NCBI GenBank assembly: GCA_964650905.1
Contig: CAZYVH010000013.1
Coordinates: forward strand, 1 to 50,386
Reading direction: 5' to 3'
Length of the DNA stretch: 50,386 nucleotides
DNA from: SZUA-36 sp964650905
Lineage (GTDB): Bacteria; Pseudomonadota; Gammaproteobacteria; Xanthomonadales; SZUA-36
Shown one piece after another: positions 17,729-26,902 of this stretch. Position numbers and translations under genes: made by a program. Within the stretch, counting starts at the first letter, position 1, and the number at the start of each line of letters is the position of its first letter. The notes under the pieces are model-generated. The model searched no databases. It was not told the origin of the DNA and saw nothing but the letters and a program-made list of their open reading frames with translations.

Positions 17729-17741
17729 TTTGGACAGCAAA

Positions 17742-18308
17742 ATGGTGAAACTTGAGACACCATTGTGTGAATTTGGAAGAAAGGCGCCGGATTTTGATCT
17801 GCCGGGTGTAGATATGCGACGCTGGACACTGAAAGAATGCAGTGGGGGAAAAGGGCTGCTGGTCATGTTTATTTGCAACCATTGCCCGTACGTCAAAGCG
17901 ATCCGCCTGAAATTGGTCCGGGACTGTAACGATTTACTGGCGCTGGGTATCAAGAGTGTGGCTATCATGTCAAATGATACGAAAGCGTACCCTGAAGATT
18001 CATTTGCTAATATGCGCAGGCTGTCTGATGAGTTCAACTTTCCCTTCCCTTACCTACTGGATGAATCACAAAAGGTGGCAAAGGCTTACGGCGCCATCTG
18101 CACCCCCGATTTTTTTGGTTACAATGCGAAGCTGGAATTGCAGTACCGTGGCCGCCTGGATGATGCGGGCGCGAGGCCGGAAAGTAATGACACGGGCGGT
18201 GACAGCCTGCCGCGTGAGTTATACGCGGCAATGAAGCAGGTAGCGGAAACCGGGCAGGGTCCCGAGCACCAGGTGCCATCGATCGGTTGCTCAATCAAGT
18301 GGCTTTAA
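17742..18308 (+). CDS. Thioredoxin-fold redoxin (AhpC/TSA-like) protein
   Basis: A 188-residue thioredoxin-fold protein of the type often annotated as thioredoxin family or redoxin. The fold begins with FGRKAPDFDLPGVD. The redox motif is CNHCPYV (a CxxC) at the expected place after strand 1, and the YGAICTPDFFGYN segment carries the cis-Pro region (CTPDFF). The ATG at 17742 is chosen because the longer in-frame start at 17691 would lie between the promoter elements. It is probably a cytoplasmic peroxide- or disulfide-handling protein; the partner is unknown. Universal stress and symporter genes follow. Confidence 0.85.
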   Translation: MVKLETPLCEFGRKAPDFDLPGVDMRRWTLKECSGGKGLLVMFICNHCPYVKAIRLKLVRDCNDLLALGIKSVAIMSNDTKAYPEDSFANMRRLSDEFNFPFPYLLDESQKVAKAYGAICTPDFFGYNAKLELQYRGRLDDAGARPESNDTGGDSLPRELYAAMKQVAETGQGPEHQVPSIGCSIKWL

Positions 18309-18356
18309 AGCGCCTTATTCCTTAGACTGTGGTTTCTTTCATCTGGAGACGTGTTG

Positions 18357-18791
18357 ATGGATTCGGTTTTGATGGTGGGTATTGACTGTAGTGAATGCAG
18401 CAACAGAGCGTTGGAATACGCGGCTGAGCAGGCCAGGCAGACGCGTGCGAAATTATATGTAGCCCATGTCATCGAGTGGTCGCCCTATTCATTTTCGACC
18501 GTTGAAGAGAACGCCGAACGTCACAAGAGGCGTGAGCAGGAATTACACCGAGCACACACGGAAATAATTGACCCGATCGTCGATCGCCTGAAATCTGATG
18601 GTCTGGTCGTTGAGGGTGTTGTCCGGCACGGACATGTGGCCACAACGCTCAATACCCTGGCCGGGGAACACGCCGTCAGCAATATCATCATCGGCCGCCA
18701 GGGTACTTCTCTGCTCAAAGCACACCTTTTCGGCAGCGTCGGCAGTCACCTGGTGCAAAGCGCTGAATGTGCCGTTACGGTCGTGCCCTGA
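18357..18791 (+). CDS. Universal stress protein (UspA family)
   Basis: A 144-residue UspA-fold protein. It begins VLMVGIDCSECSNRALEYA, and the C-terminal ATP-binding loop is IIIGRQGTSLLKAHLFGSVGSHLVQSAECAVTVVP, the usual G-2x-G-9x-G(S/T) arrangement, which suggests nucleotide binding. The ATG at 18357 has GGAG 8 bases upstream. It is followed 19 bases later by a sodium:amino-acid symporter gene; Usp proteins are often paired with transporters, but a regulatory link here is inference. Confidence 0.9.
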   Translation: MDSVLMVGIDCSECSNRALEYAAEQARQTRAKLYVAHVIEWSPYSFSTVEENAERHKRREQELHRAHTEIIDPIVDRLKSDGLVVEGVVRHGHVATTLNTLAGEHAVSNIIIGRQGTSLLKAHLFGSVGSHLVQSAECAVTVVP

Positions 18792-18810
18792 CATCCAAAC
18801 GGAGATCATC

Positions 18811-20334
18811 ATGTTAAAAATAAGAGTGGGAATCACCACGCTCATCGGTTTGCTCAGCAGTTTTTCTGTATTTGCGGACCAGGGTATCGACGAAAAAATC
18901 AACCTGGCCATCAAGCCTTATGCCGACGCGGTTGCAGGTACGGTATTTGCCTCATTCCAGGTGGCGGATGTGGGGATTCCTTTCGTGCTGGTGTGGTTGA
19001 TTGTCGCGGCGACCATTTTCACCTTTTATTTTAGGTTCATAAACCTGCGGGCAATGCGGCATGGTTTTCAATTGGTGCGGGGTGATTACAATGACCCGCA
19101 GGCCGCCGGGGAAGTCACCCATTTCCAGGCCCTTGCAACGGCCCTGTCGGGGACCGTCGGCCTGGGCAATATCGCCGGGGTCGCCGTGGCGGTATCGCTG
19201 GGTGGCCCGGGGGCAACTTTCTGGATGATCCTGGCGGGCTTTCTGGGTATGTCTTCCAAGTTTACCGAGTGCACGCTGGGTGTGAAGTACCGTGACGAGC
19301 ACACAGATGGCAGCGTGTCTGGTGGGCCCATGTATTACCTGGTCAAGGGGCTGGCCGAGCGGCACGCCAGTCTGGCCGGGCTGGGTAAGGTCCTGGCGGT
19401 CATGTTTGCCATTTTTGCCATCGGTGGTTCCTTCGGTGGTGGCAACATGTTCCAGGCCAATCAGAGTTTCTCGCAACTGGTACACGTCACGGGTGGGGCC
19501 GACAGTTGGCTGGCGGATAAGGGCTGGTTGTTTGGTGTGTTGATTGCCACCCTGGTGGGGATGGTTATCATCGGTGGCATCCAGGGTATCGCCCGGGTGA
19601 CATCAAAAATTGTGCCCTTTATGGCGGTCACCTATGTCACTGCCGGGTTGGTCATTATCGGTCTGAACCTCACCGCGTTGCCTGCGGCGTTCGGCGCGAT
19701 CATTGCCGGTGCTTTTACCGCTAAAGGGATATCGGGTGGTGTGATCGGTGTGCTTTTCCAGGGCTTTAAACGTGCAGCGTTTTCTAATGAAGCGGGTGTC
19801 GGCTCGGCAGCCATCGCCCATTCAGCCGTCAAGACCAAACGCCCGGTTACCGAGGGTTTCGTCGCTTTGTATGAACCGTTCATTGACACCATTGTGGTCT
19901 GTACCATTACCGCACTGGTCATCATCATCACCGGCACGTGGGACCCGTCGGTTGATCCCAGTGCCGGTGTGCAGCTGACCTCCACGGCATTTGAATCAAC
20001 CATTTCTTGGTTCCCATGGGTGTTGACACTGGCGGTCCTGTTGTTTGCATTTTCAACCATGATCTCCTGGTCGTATTATGGTTTGAAGGCATGGACTTTC
20101 CTGTTCGGTGAAAACAAGGTGACGGACACCACCTATAAGGTGCTTTTCCTGTTTTTTGTCATCGTGGGTTCATCCATGCAACTGGGTTCGGTGATCGATT
20201 TTTCAGATGCCATGATCTTCGCCATGGCATTCCCCAACCTGCTGGGCTGTTATTTCCTGTTACCGGTCGTGAAAAAAGAACTGGACGAATACTGGGCTGA
20301 TTTGAGGGCCGGCAGGCTGGTCAAGACAAGGTGA
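18811..20334 (+). CDS. Sodium:alanine/glycine symporter (AgcS family)
   Basis: A 507-residue inner-membrane transporter with about 11 hydrophobic segments. Family signatures are visible: FQALATALSGTVGLGNIAGVAVAVSLGGPGA-FWM near residues 110-145, KFTECTLGVKYR and AAFSNEAGVGSAAIAHS. It begins with a cleavable-looking signal segment (LLSSFSVFA) followed by a short periplasmic stretch, as in many marine family members. It imports alanine or glycine with sodium. The start at 18811 (MLKIRVG) is well placed after the Usp gene. Confidence 0.94.
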   Translation: MLKIRVGITTLIGLLSSFSVFADQGIDEKINLAIKPYADAVAGTVFASFQVADVGIPFVLVWLIVAATIFTFYFRFINLRAMRHGFQLVRGDYNDPQAAGEVTHFQALATALSGTVGLGNIAGVAVAVSLGGPGATFWMILAGFLGMSSKFTECTLGVKYRDEHTDGSVSGGPMYYLVKGLAERHASLAGLGKVLAVMFAIFAIGGSFGGGNMFQANQSFSQLVHVTGGADSWLADKGWLFGVLIATLVGMVIIGGIQGIARVTSKIVPFMAVTYVTAGLVIIGLNLTALPAAFGAIIAGAFTAKGISGGVIGVLFQGFKRAAFSNEAGVGSAAIAHSAVKTKRPVTEGFVALYEPFIDTIVVCTITALVIIITGTWDPSVDPSAGVQLTSTAFESTISWFPWVLTLAVLLFAFSTMISWSYYGLKAWTFLFGENKVTDTTYKVLFLFFVIVGSSMQLGSVIDFSDAMIFAMAFPNLLGCYFLLPVVKKELDEYWADLRAGRLVKTR

Positions 20335-20414
20335 ATTCAAGAACCGGCGTTCTGGCGGATTGACTTGCTTAACACCTACTCATCGGCGAAAATTATAAGC
20401 TGAGTTTATTACCA

Positions 20415-20443
20415 ACCGGACGACCTGGTCAGAGGTGTCCGGT
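20415..20443. terminator. Hairpin between agcS-type symporter and tkt
   Basis: ACCGGAC (20415-20421) pairs with GTCCGGT (20437-20443), extended inward by ACCT/AGGT with one bulged base. Only a short T run (TTTCCC) follows. It could be a weak terminator for the symporter or a structure in the tkt leader. Confidence 0.4.
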
Positions 20444-20473
20444 TTCCCTAAGAACCATCATCAGGAAGACCCG

Positions 20474-22477
20474 ATGCCCAGTCGACGTGAACTTGCCAAC
20501 GCCGTGCGTGCACTCTCCATGGATGCCGTACAAAAGGCCAATTCTGGTCATCCGGGCGCACCGATGGGCATGGCTGATATCGCTGAGGTCCTCTGGAATG
20601 ACCACCTGAAGCACAATCCCGCAAACCCCGCCTGGTGGGACCGCGACCGCTTTGTGCTCTCCAATGGTCATGCTTCGATGTTGCTGTATTCCGTGTTGCA
20701 TTTGAGCGGCTACGACCTGCCGATGTCTGAGCTGCGCAACTTCCGCCAACTGCATTCAAAAACCCCGGGGCATCCTGAATATGGTGAAACCCCCGGGGTG
20801 GAAACCACCACTGGACCGTTGGGGCAGGGTGTCGCCAATGCCGTGGGCATGGCGCTGGCTGAACAGGTGCTGGCGAGGCGCTTCAACCGTGAGGGCTACC
20901 CGATCGTAGACCACCATACCTTTGTATTCATGGGCGATGGTTGCATGATGGAGGGGGTCTCCCACGAAGCCTGCGCCCTGGCGGGCACCCTGGGTCTTGG
21001 AAAACTGATTGTCTTGTGGGACGACAATGGGATATCCATTGATGGCGAGGTCGAAGGCTGGTTCAGCGATGATACACCGGCACGTTTTGAAGCCTATGGC
21101 TGGCAGGTGATACGCGCGGTCGATGGCCATAATCCAGAGGAAATACGGCAGGCCATTACCACAGCAAAGGCGCAGGACAGCCAGCCTACCCTGATATGTT
21201 GCAAGACCATCATTGGTTTTGGTTCTCCGAACAAACAAGGTACCGCGGCCACCCACGGGGCACCACTCGGTGTTGAAGAAGTTGCGGCAACCCGTGAAGC
21301 CCTGGGGTGGGCTTACCCTGCATTTGAAATCCCCACTGAAATTTATGCGGCATGGGACGCACATGCACGTGGCTCCGCAGCAGAGTCGGCGTGGCAGAGC
21401 CGCCTTGAAGCCTATGGTCGAGCATTTCCTGACCTGGCGGCCGAGTTTGGGCGCAGGATGAACGGCGACTTGCCGGAAGACTGGCAGCAGCAAACTAAAA
21501 AAGAAATTGCGAAACTCCAGAAAAATGGTGTGAATGTGGCCACCCGTAAGGCCTCACAAATGGCTCTGGATGCCTTTGGTCCAATGTTGCCGGAGCTGAT
21601 CGGTGGTTCAGCCGATCTGGCGGGTTCCAACAATACGATCTGGAAGCAGAGTGTGGATGTCCGCGATGCGACGGCGGATGGCAATTACGTCTATTTTGGT
21701 GTGCGTGAGTTTGGCATGACCGCGATCTGCAATGGCCTCGGTCTGCATGGTGGCTTTGTACCTTACAATGCAACTTTCCTGGTTTTCTCGGACTACGCCC
21801 GTAACGCGGTGCGCATGTCAGCATTGATTCCTGCGCATAATATCCATGTCTACACGCATGATTCTATCGGTCTGGGCGAGGACGGCCCAACACACCAGCC
21901 GGTCGAACACGTTTCCAGCCTGCGTTTGATACCAAACCTCAGTGTCTGGCGACCTTGCGACACGGTGGAATCAGCGGTTGCCTGGAAGTGCGCTATTGAA
22001 GAAAGTGCCGGCCCCAGTGCGTTGATCTTTACACGCCAGGGTTTAGCCCACCAGCAACGCAATGATGAACAGGTCGCGGCGATCGGTCGTGGGGGTTATG
22101 TGTTGCGCGAAGCGGACGGCCCCTGTGATGCCATTATTATCGCCACCGGTTCCGAAGTTTCACTGGCAATGGACGCGGTGGCTGAATTGTCGGCCGATGA
22201 CATACACGTCCGGGTGGTCTCGATGCCAAACCCCGGACGTTTCATGGCACAGGAGCAGGATTATCGTGAATCGGTTTTGCCTTCTGATTGCAAGGTGAGG
22301 GTCGCAGTGGAGGCAGGTGTCGGACACTACTGGCACGCCTTTGTCGGTGACGGGGGGCGTATCATTGGTATCAACCGGTTTGGTGCATCCGCACCGGCTT
22401 CAGATTTATATGAATTTTTTGGTTTAACCGTTGCAAACGTCAGTAAGGCAGTACGGGAATTGCTGGCTGCTGACTGA
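20474..22477 (+). CDS. tkt: Transketolase
   Basis: Thiamine-dependent transfer of two-carbon ketol units in the pentose phosphate pathway. The 667-residue protein has the N-terminal KANSGHPGAPMGMADIAEVLW motif, the TPP-binding GDGCMMEGVSHEA...WDDNGISIDG block, the pyrimidine-domain REFGM (VREFGMTAICNG) with the catalytic Glu, and HDSIGLGEDGPTHQPVEH. The ATG at 20474 (MPSRRELANAVRAL) gives the family N-terminus; an upstream in-frame start at 20435 lies within the leader hairpin. It begins the tkt-gap-pgk series. Confidence 0.97.
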   Translation: MPSRRELANAVRALSMDAVQKANSGHPGAPMGMADIAEVLWNDHLKHNPANPAWWDRDRFVLSNGHASMLLYSVLHLSGYDLPMSELRNFRQLHSKTPGHPEYGETPGVETTTGPLGQGVANAVGMALAEQVLARRFNREGYPIVDHHTFVFMGDGCMMEGVSHEACALAGTLGLGKLIVLWDDNGISIDGEVEGWFSDDTPARFEAYGWQVIRAVDGHNPEEIRQAITTAKAQDSQPTLICCKTIIGFGSPNKQGTAATHGAPLGVEEVAATREALGWAYPAFEIPTEIYAAWDAHARGSAAESAWQSRLEAYGRAFPDLAAEFGRRMNGDLPEDWQQQTKKEIAKLQKNGVNVATRKASQMALDAFGPMLPELIGGSADLAGSNNTIWKQSVDVRDATADGNYVYFGVREFGMTAICNGLGLHGGFVPYNATFLVFSDYARNAVRMSALIPAHNIHVYTHDSIGLGEDGPTHQPVEHVSSLRLIPNLSVWRPCDTVESAVAWKCAIEESAGPSALIFTRQGLAHQQRNDEQVAAIGRGGYVLREADGPCDAIIIATGSEVSLAMDAVAELSADDIHVRVVSMPNPGRFMAQEQDYRESVLPSDCKVRVAVEAGVGHYWHAFVGDGGRIIGINRFGASAPASDLYEFFGLTVANVSKAVRELLAAD

Positions 22478-22495
22478 CAATCCAGGAGAAACACA

Positions 22496-23503
22496 ATGGC
22501 AGTAAGAGTCGCAATCAATGGCTATGGACGCATCGGCCGCAATATCATGCGGGCCCTGTATGAGTCCGGTCGAACCAATGAGATTAAAATCGTCGCAATC
22601 AATGACCTCGGTGATGCCAATACCAACGCGCACCTGACCCAGTACGATACCGCGCACGGTAAATTTCCGGGTACAGTCGGTGTGGATGACGGCAATCTCG
22701 TGATCAATGGTGACCAGGTCAAGGTCTTTGCCGAGCGCGACCCTGCCAAATTGCCGTGGGCAGCGTTGGGCGTGGACGTGGTGATGGAGTCCACCGGTTT
22801 TTTCCGCAGCCGTGAAGCGGCCGGTGCCCATATCAGGGCGGGCGCGAAAAAAGTGGTCATATCTGCACCCGGGCAGGGTGTTGATAACACGGTGGTGTAT
22901 GGCGTTAACCATGCTTCGCTCAAAGCCAGTGATGAAATTATTTCCAATGCGTCGTGTACGACCAACTGTCTGGCGCCGCTCGCCAAGGTATTACACGAGG
23001 GGATTGGTATCGAGCAAGGCCTGATGACCACCATCCACGCCTACACCAACGACCAGGTTCTGACCGATGTTTACCATACGGACCTGCGCCGCGCGCGTTC
23101 AGCCACGATGAGCCAGATACCGACCAAGACCGGCGCTGCCGCTGCTGTTGGGCTGGTGTTGCCGGAACTCAACGGTAAGCTGGACGGTTTTTCAATGCGT
23201 GTGCCGACCATCAACGTGTCGGTCGTGGATTTATGCTTTACCGCCAGCCGGTCGACCTCGGTCGATGAGGTCAATGCGGTGGTCAGGTCTGCGGTCGAGG
23301 GTCCCATGCAGGGCGTGATGGCTTATAACGAAGCACCACTGGTCTCTGTTGACTTCAATCACAACCCCCATTCCTCAATTTTCGACGCCAGCTTGACCAA
23401 GGTCATGGAAGGCAACCTGGTCAAGGTTTTAAGCTGGTATGACAACGAATGGGGCTTCAGCAACCGCATGCTGGACACCACGCTGGCGCTGATGAATGCC
23501 TGA
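22496..23503 (+). CDS. gap: Glyceraldehyde-3-phosphate dehydrogenase (type I)
   Basis: NAD-dependent oxidative phosphorylation of glyceraldehyde 3-phosphate. The 335-residue protein has GYGRIGRNIMRAL at the N-terminus, the catalytic SNASCTTNCLAPLAKVL with the active-site Cys, the HAYTNDQ histidine segment, MRVPT and the C-terminal WYDNEWGFSNRM. AGGAG lies 8 bases before the ATG, and only 18 bases separate it from tkt. It is of the erythrose-4-phosphate/glyceraldehyde-3-phosphate dehydrogenase fold; the tkt-gap-pgk context favours gap over epd, although the two are hard to separate by eye. Confidence 0.93.
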   Translation: MAVRVAINGYGRIGRNIMRALYESGRTNEIKIVAINDLGDANTNAHLTQYDTAHGKFPGTVGVDDGNLVINGDQVKVFAERDPAKLPWAALGVDVVMESTGFFRSREAAGAHIRAGAKKVVISAPGQGVDNTVVYGVNHASLKASDEIISNASCTTNCLAPLAKVLHEGIGIEQGLMTTIHAYTNDQVLTDVYHTDLRRARSATMSQIPTKTGAAAAVGLVLPELNGKLDGFSMRVPTINVSVVDLCFTASRSTSVDEVNAVVRSAVEGPMQGVMAYNEAPLVSVDFNHNPHSSIFDASLTKVMEGNLVKVLSWYDNEWGFSNRMLDTTLALMNA

Positions 23504-23556
23504 GCAAAAGTCAGGCAGGTAATATTGCCGGCACCTACCTGACAGGAGCACCGGAT

Positions 23557-24735
23557 ATGTCATTCCTGCGTATGGATGAGTTAGACCTTGCTGGAAAGCG
23601 CGTGATGATCCGTGAGGACTTCAACGTGCCGGTTCAGGCCGGCAAAATTACTTCGGAGACCCGTTTAAAGGCCGCATTGCCTACCATCAGGATGGCACTG
23701 GATGATGGCGCTGCCGTCATTCTCATATCTCACCTGGGGCGTCCCGAGGAGGGTCAGTCCAACAAGGCTTTTTCCATGGCACCGGTGGCGGCAAGCCTGT
23801 CCCGCCTGCTGGGTCAAAAAGTACGTCTGCAAACACGATGGCTGGATGGCATTGAGGTCTTGCCCGGTGAAGTCGTGTTGTGCGAAAACGTGCGTTTTAA
23901 CGCCGGTGAGAAAAGCAATGATGAAACGCTCGCCCGGAAAATTGCCACCTTGTGTGACGTGTTTGTCATGGATGCCTTTGGAACGGCACACCGTGCGCAG
24001 GCATCTACCGAAGGGGCCATTCGATTTTCCGCTGTGGCTTGCGCAGGTCCTTTACTGAGCCGTGAACTGTATGTACTGGACACGGCCTTGAGCGAACCGG
24101 AACGGCCTGTACTGGCCATCGTCGGTGGTTCCAAGGTCTCCACCAAGCTGGCCGTGCTCGACGTGCTGATGTCAAAAGTTGACCAGTTGATCGTTGGCGG
24201 CGGCATTGCCAATACCTTCATCGCGGCAAGTGGTTATGACGTTGGTAAATCACTCTATGAGCCGGACCTGATACACGCGGCCCAGCGATTTATCCGCAAG
24301 GCGCACAAACTTGGCGGGGAAATCCCGATTCCCAAGGACGTCGTGGTTGCTAAAGAGTTCAGCAAGGATGCGGAGGCGATCGTACGCTCGGTTGATGAGG
24401 TCCAGGACGATGAAATGATCCTCGATATCGGACCACTGACGGCGGTTGACTATGCCGCGATGATACAGGGGGCTGGCACGGTCATCTGGAACGGTCCGGT
24501 CGGTGTTTTTGAATTTGAGCAATTCTCTGGTGGTACCCGTGCCATCGCCGATGCCGTCGAGGTCGCGGAGGCCTACAGCATTGCTGGTGGTGGCGATACA
24601 CTGGCGGCTATCGAGCAGTTTGACGTGACCGACGGCGTCAGCTATATCTCCACCGGTGGGGGGGCTTTTCTTGAATATGTCGAGGGCAAGAAGTTGCCGG
24701 CCATTGCAGCCCTCGAGGCCCGCTTCGACGGTTAA
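23557..24735 (+). CDS. pgk: Phosphoglycerate kinase
   Basis: Reversible transfer of phosphate from 1,3-bisphosphoglycerate to ADP. The 392-residue protein shows RVMIREDFNVPV, SHLGRP, CENVRFN-GE, DAFGTAHRAQAST, the GGSKVSTKL hinge and the C-terminal nucleotide loop GGGDTLAAIEQF...STGGGAFLE. The ATG at 23557 follows an AGGAG. It ends just before the 207-bp tandem repeat, which separates it from the rest of the usual glycolytic cluster. Confidence 0.97.
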   Translation: MSFLRMDELDLAGKRVMIREDFNVPVQAGKITSETRLKAALPTIRMALDDGAAVILISHLGRPEEGQSNKAFSMAPVAASLSRLLGQKVRLQTRWLDGIEVLPGEVVLCENVRFNAGEKSNDETLARKIATLCDVFVMDAFGTAHRAQASTEGAIRFSAVACAGPLLSRELYVLDTALSEPERPVLAIVGGSKVSTKLAVLDVLMSKVDQLIVGGGIANTFIAASGYDVGKSLYEPDLIHAAQRFIRKAHKLGGEIPIPKDVVVAKEFSKDAEAIVRSVDEVQDDEMILDIGPLTAVDYAAMIQGAGTVIWNGPVGVFEFEQFSGGTRAIADAVEVAEAYSIAGGGDTLAAIEQFDVTDGVSYISTGGGAFLEYVEGKKLPAIAALEARFDG

Positions 24736-24768
24736 CTGTGAACTCTGGCAAGGTTATAGTCGCGCCAT

Positions 24769-25315
24769 ATTGAAACGTGTGGGACAGCGGTTGGCTGCCT
24801 ACAGGACACGTTCGAGCCATCCTTGGTCACTCGGTAATTCGTTCCCGACGAATTACGGTCCCGTAGACAGCCAGCCGCTATCCTTTCCAGGTCTGAGGCG
24901 CTGCATGGCGTAACGGGTAGGGTGGACATTTATGTCCACCGGATTGTGAACACTGAAGGGTTGTAATTACCGGTTATTGAAATGTGTGGGACAGCGGTTG
25001 GCTGCCTACAGGACACGTTCGAGCCATCCCTGGTCACTCGGTAATTCGTTCCCGACGAATTACGGTCCCGTAGACAGCCAGCCGCTATCCTTTCCAGGTC
25101 TGAGGCGCTGCATGGCGTAACGGGTAGGGTGGACATTTATGTCCACCGGATTGTGAACACTGAAGGGTTGTAATTACCGGTTATTGAAATGTGTGGGACA
25201 GCGGTTGGCTGCCTACAGGACACGTTCGAGCCATCCCTGGTCACTCGGTAATTCGTTCCCGACGAATTACGGTCCCGTAGCCAGCCAACCGCTATCCTTC
25301 CCGAGTTTGAGGCGC
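24769..25315. repeat. Tandem repeat, 207-bp period, about 2.6 copies, with long internal hairpin
   Basis: Unit starts are at 24769, 24976 and 25183, exactly 207 bases apart; the third copy fades after about 25315. Copies 1 and 2 are nearly identical. Each unit holds a roughly 94-bp imperfect palindrome. In copy 1, AGCGGTTGGCTGCCTAC (24786-24802) pairs with GTAGACAGCCAGCCGCT (24863-24879). A nested perfect 8-bp stem GTAATTCG/CGAATTAC has a 7-base loop. Copies 1 and 2 also carry GGTGGACAT-TT-ATGTCCACC. In copy 3 one arm base changes G to A, turning a wobble pair into a normal pair. A reading frame of about 65 codons is open through the unit but looks incidental. A diverged copy lies at 3356-3433. 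Confidence 0.95.
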
Positions 25316-25324
25316 AGTACCCCG

Positions 25325-25393
25325 GGGGTCAGATTCAAATGCAATACGACCGTCAATAATCACACAGATGCCAAGGCATTTGAGTCCGACCCC
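25325..25393. repeat. GGGGTCAG-type inverted repeat
   Basis: GGGGTCAGATTCAAATGC at 25325-25342 is matched by its inverted form GCATTTGAGTCCGACCCC at 25376-25393, with one mismatch and a 33-base spacer. The end sequence resembles the arms of the elements at 42.1-42.3, 47.8-47.9 and 48.3 kb. It sits between the tandem repeat and the amidohydrolase stop codon, and may act as a bidirectional transcription stop. Confidence 0.8.
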
Positions 25394-25407
25394 GGTTTCC
25401 GCTCAGG

Positions 25408-26682
25408 CTACTTGGCGGGCTGTTTGTAAACCTTGCCGTTTTTCATGACGAAACTTACGTGCTGCAGCGTTGTGATGTCTTCCAGGGGATCGCCGTCGAC
25501 AGCGATCAGGTCCGCGAGCAAGCCCGTGGCAACCCGGCCACGGTCCATCGTGCCAAATAATTGTGCGGTATTGATGGTTGCGCTGCGTATTGCGTCAATC
25601 GCTGACTGACCCAGTTCAACGTGTACCGCAAGTTCCCTGGCGTTATCACCGTGGGGATAAACGGCAGCATCGGTGCCCAGTGCGACTTTGACGTGCGCCT
25701 TGAGTGCTTTTTTGAAACCTTCATCGGCCAGGGGCATGATGTACTTGCCTTTTTTCTGCAAGGCTTTCGGGATGGATTTCCAGTCGATCGAACGTGTCAG
25801 ATACAAGGTGGGTACATACCATGTGCCATTTTTCTTTAGCACCTGGACCGCTTCCGGTGTGAGTAACGAGCCGTGCTCAATGGAGTCAATACCTGCATTT
25901 GAAGCGGCAATGATGCCCTTGGTGCCATGTGCGTGGGCCGCCACTTTCAAATGATGCCGGTGTGCTTCGTTGGCAACGGCCTGCATTTCTTCAAAGGACA
26001 TCTGTTGGGCACCGACGCTGTCTTCGAAAGACAGAACACCGGCCGTCGCACAAATTTTAATGACCTTGGCCCCGTGCTTTACCTGGTATCTGACGGCTTT
26101 CACAAATTCATCGGTGCCATCCGCTACACCCTTGCGGAAATCTGCTTCAAGCACACCGGGCGCAAAACCGGTTATGTCGCAATGCCCACCCGTAACACCC
26201 AACGCATAGCCGGCCGGGATGACGTCAGGACCTGGCACCCAGTCCCTTTTTATGGCGTTAGACAAGGCAACATTGGTGAAGCCATTTGCACCCACATCCC
26301 GCACCGTGGTAAATCCTGCCATAAGTGTCTTTTTGGCATTAAGTGCACCACGTAATGCGAATTCACCACTTGTAAAACGCACCGCTTCGGTCGTCCAGCC
26401 CGGACCGATGTCATAGGTGAGGTGGGTATGGGCATCCATCAAACCCGGCAGAATTGTCATGTTACCCAGGTCCAACACGGTGGTTTCGGGTTCTATATCC
26501 GGGTTGACTGACTTGATGTTTTTGTCCTCGACCACGATCACCGCCGGGCTGACATAGTTACCCGCCTCGACATCCAGATAGCGTGAAGCTTTAATTATGG
26601 TGATATCGGCACCTGCCAGACCAGAAGCAAGCAAGAGGCAGCAGACAGATAGGTAAGTGAGCATTTTTGCAAGATGGTTCAT
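25408..26682 (-). CDS. Exported metal-dependent amidohydrolase (prolidase-like imidazolone-propionase/Xaa-Pro type)
   Basis: A 424-residue member of the amidohydrolase superfamily with an N-terminal signal peptide (LTYLSVCCLLLASGLAGA). Metal-ligand motifs follow in order: DAHTHLTYD (HxH), KICATAG with the bridging Lys, AAHAHG, IEHGSLL and LGTDAAVYPHG with the catalytic Asp. The pattern matches the group acting on Xaa-Pro or related N-acyl/peptide bonds in the periplasm; the exact substrate is unknown. It is placed between pgk and fba on the opposite strand, unlike a normal glycolytic cluster. The start may be the first Met or the one at residue 7. Confidence 0.85.
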   Translation of the reverse strand: MNHLAKMLTYLSVCCLLLASGLAGADITIIKASRYLDVEAGNYVSPAVIVVEDKNIKSVNPDIEPETTVLDLGNMTILPGLMDAHTHLTYDIGPGWTTEAVRFTSGEFALRGALNAKKTLMAGFTTVRDVGANGFTNVALSNAIKRDWVPGPDVIPAGYALGVTGGHCDITGFAPGVLEADFRKGVADGTDEFVKAVRYQVKHGAKVIKICATAGVLSFEDSVGAQQMSFEEMQAVANEAHRHHLKVAAHAHGTKGIIAASNAGIDSIEHGSLLTPEAVQVLKKNGTWYVPTLYLTRSIDWKSIPKALQKKGKYIMPLADEGFKKALKAHVKVALGTDAAVYPHGDNARELAVHVELGQSAIDAIRSATINTAQLFGTMDRGRVATGLLADLIAVDGDPLEDITTLQHVSFVMKNGKVYKQPAK

Positions 26683-26781
26683 GATCTAATCCATTGTTTA
26701 AATTGTAAAATGAATCGGGCCGACAGTTTTGTGAGCCGGGATGTGGGTGTATAGCTATTTGATTTGTAAAAAAGCCTCGAA

Positions 26782-26813
26782 AAGAGATCTCCTGTAATCT
26801 CTTATGATATAAC
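26782..26813 (+). promoter_or_regulatory. Candidate fba promoter/operator with inverted repeat
   Basis: AAGAGAT (26782-26788) and ATCTCTT (26797-26803) form an inverted repeat immediately next to -10-like sequences TATGAT (26803-26808) and TATAAC (26808-26813). No good -35 is visible. The stretch lies between the divergent amidohydrolase and fba genes and is AT-rich. A regulatory role is inferred. Confidence 0.3.
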
Positions 26814-26902
26814 ACGGTTGTCTTTAATTGCACCTATCACGCAGGTGGCAGCAACTCATTGCGTCTGGCCAAAGTGGCATAGGCCGGTCAGTCACCATGA
26901 CC

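Noticed and set aside
24732..25136. Two similar 65-68 codon frames on the minus strand in the tandem repeat
   Set aside because: They are the same repeat read twice. They start and stop at repeat positions, have no ribosome-binding site and a composition unlike a protein, and follow from the 207-bp period being a multiple of three.
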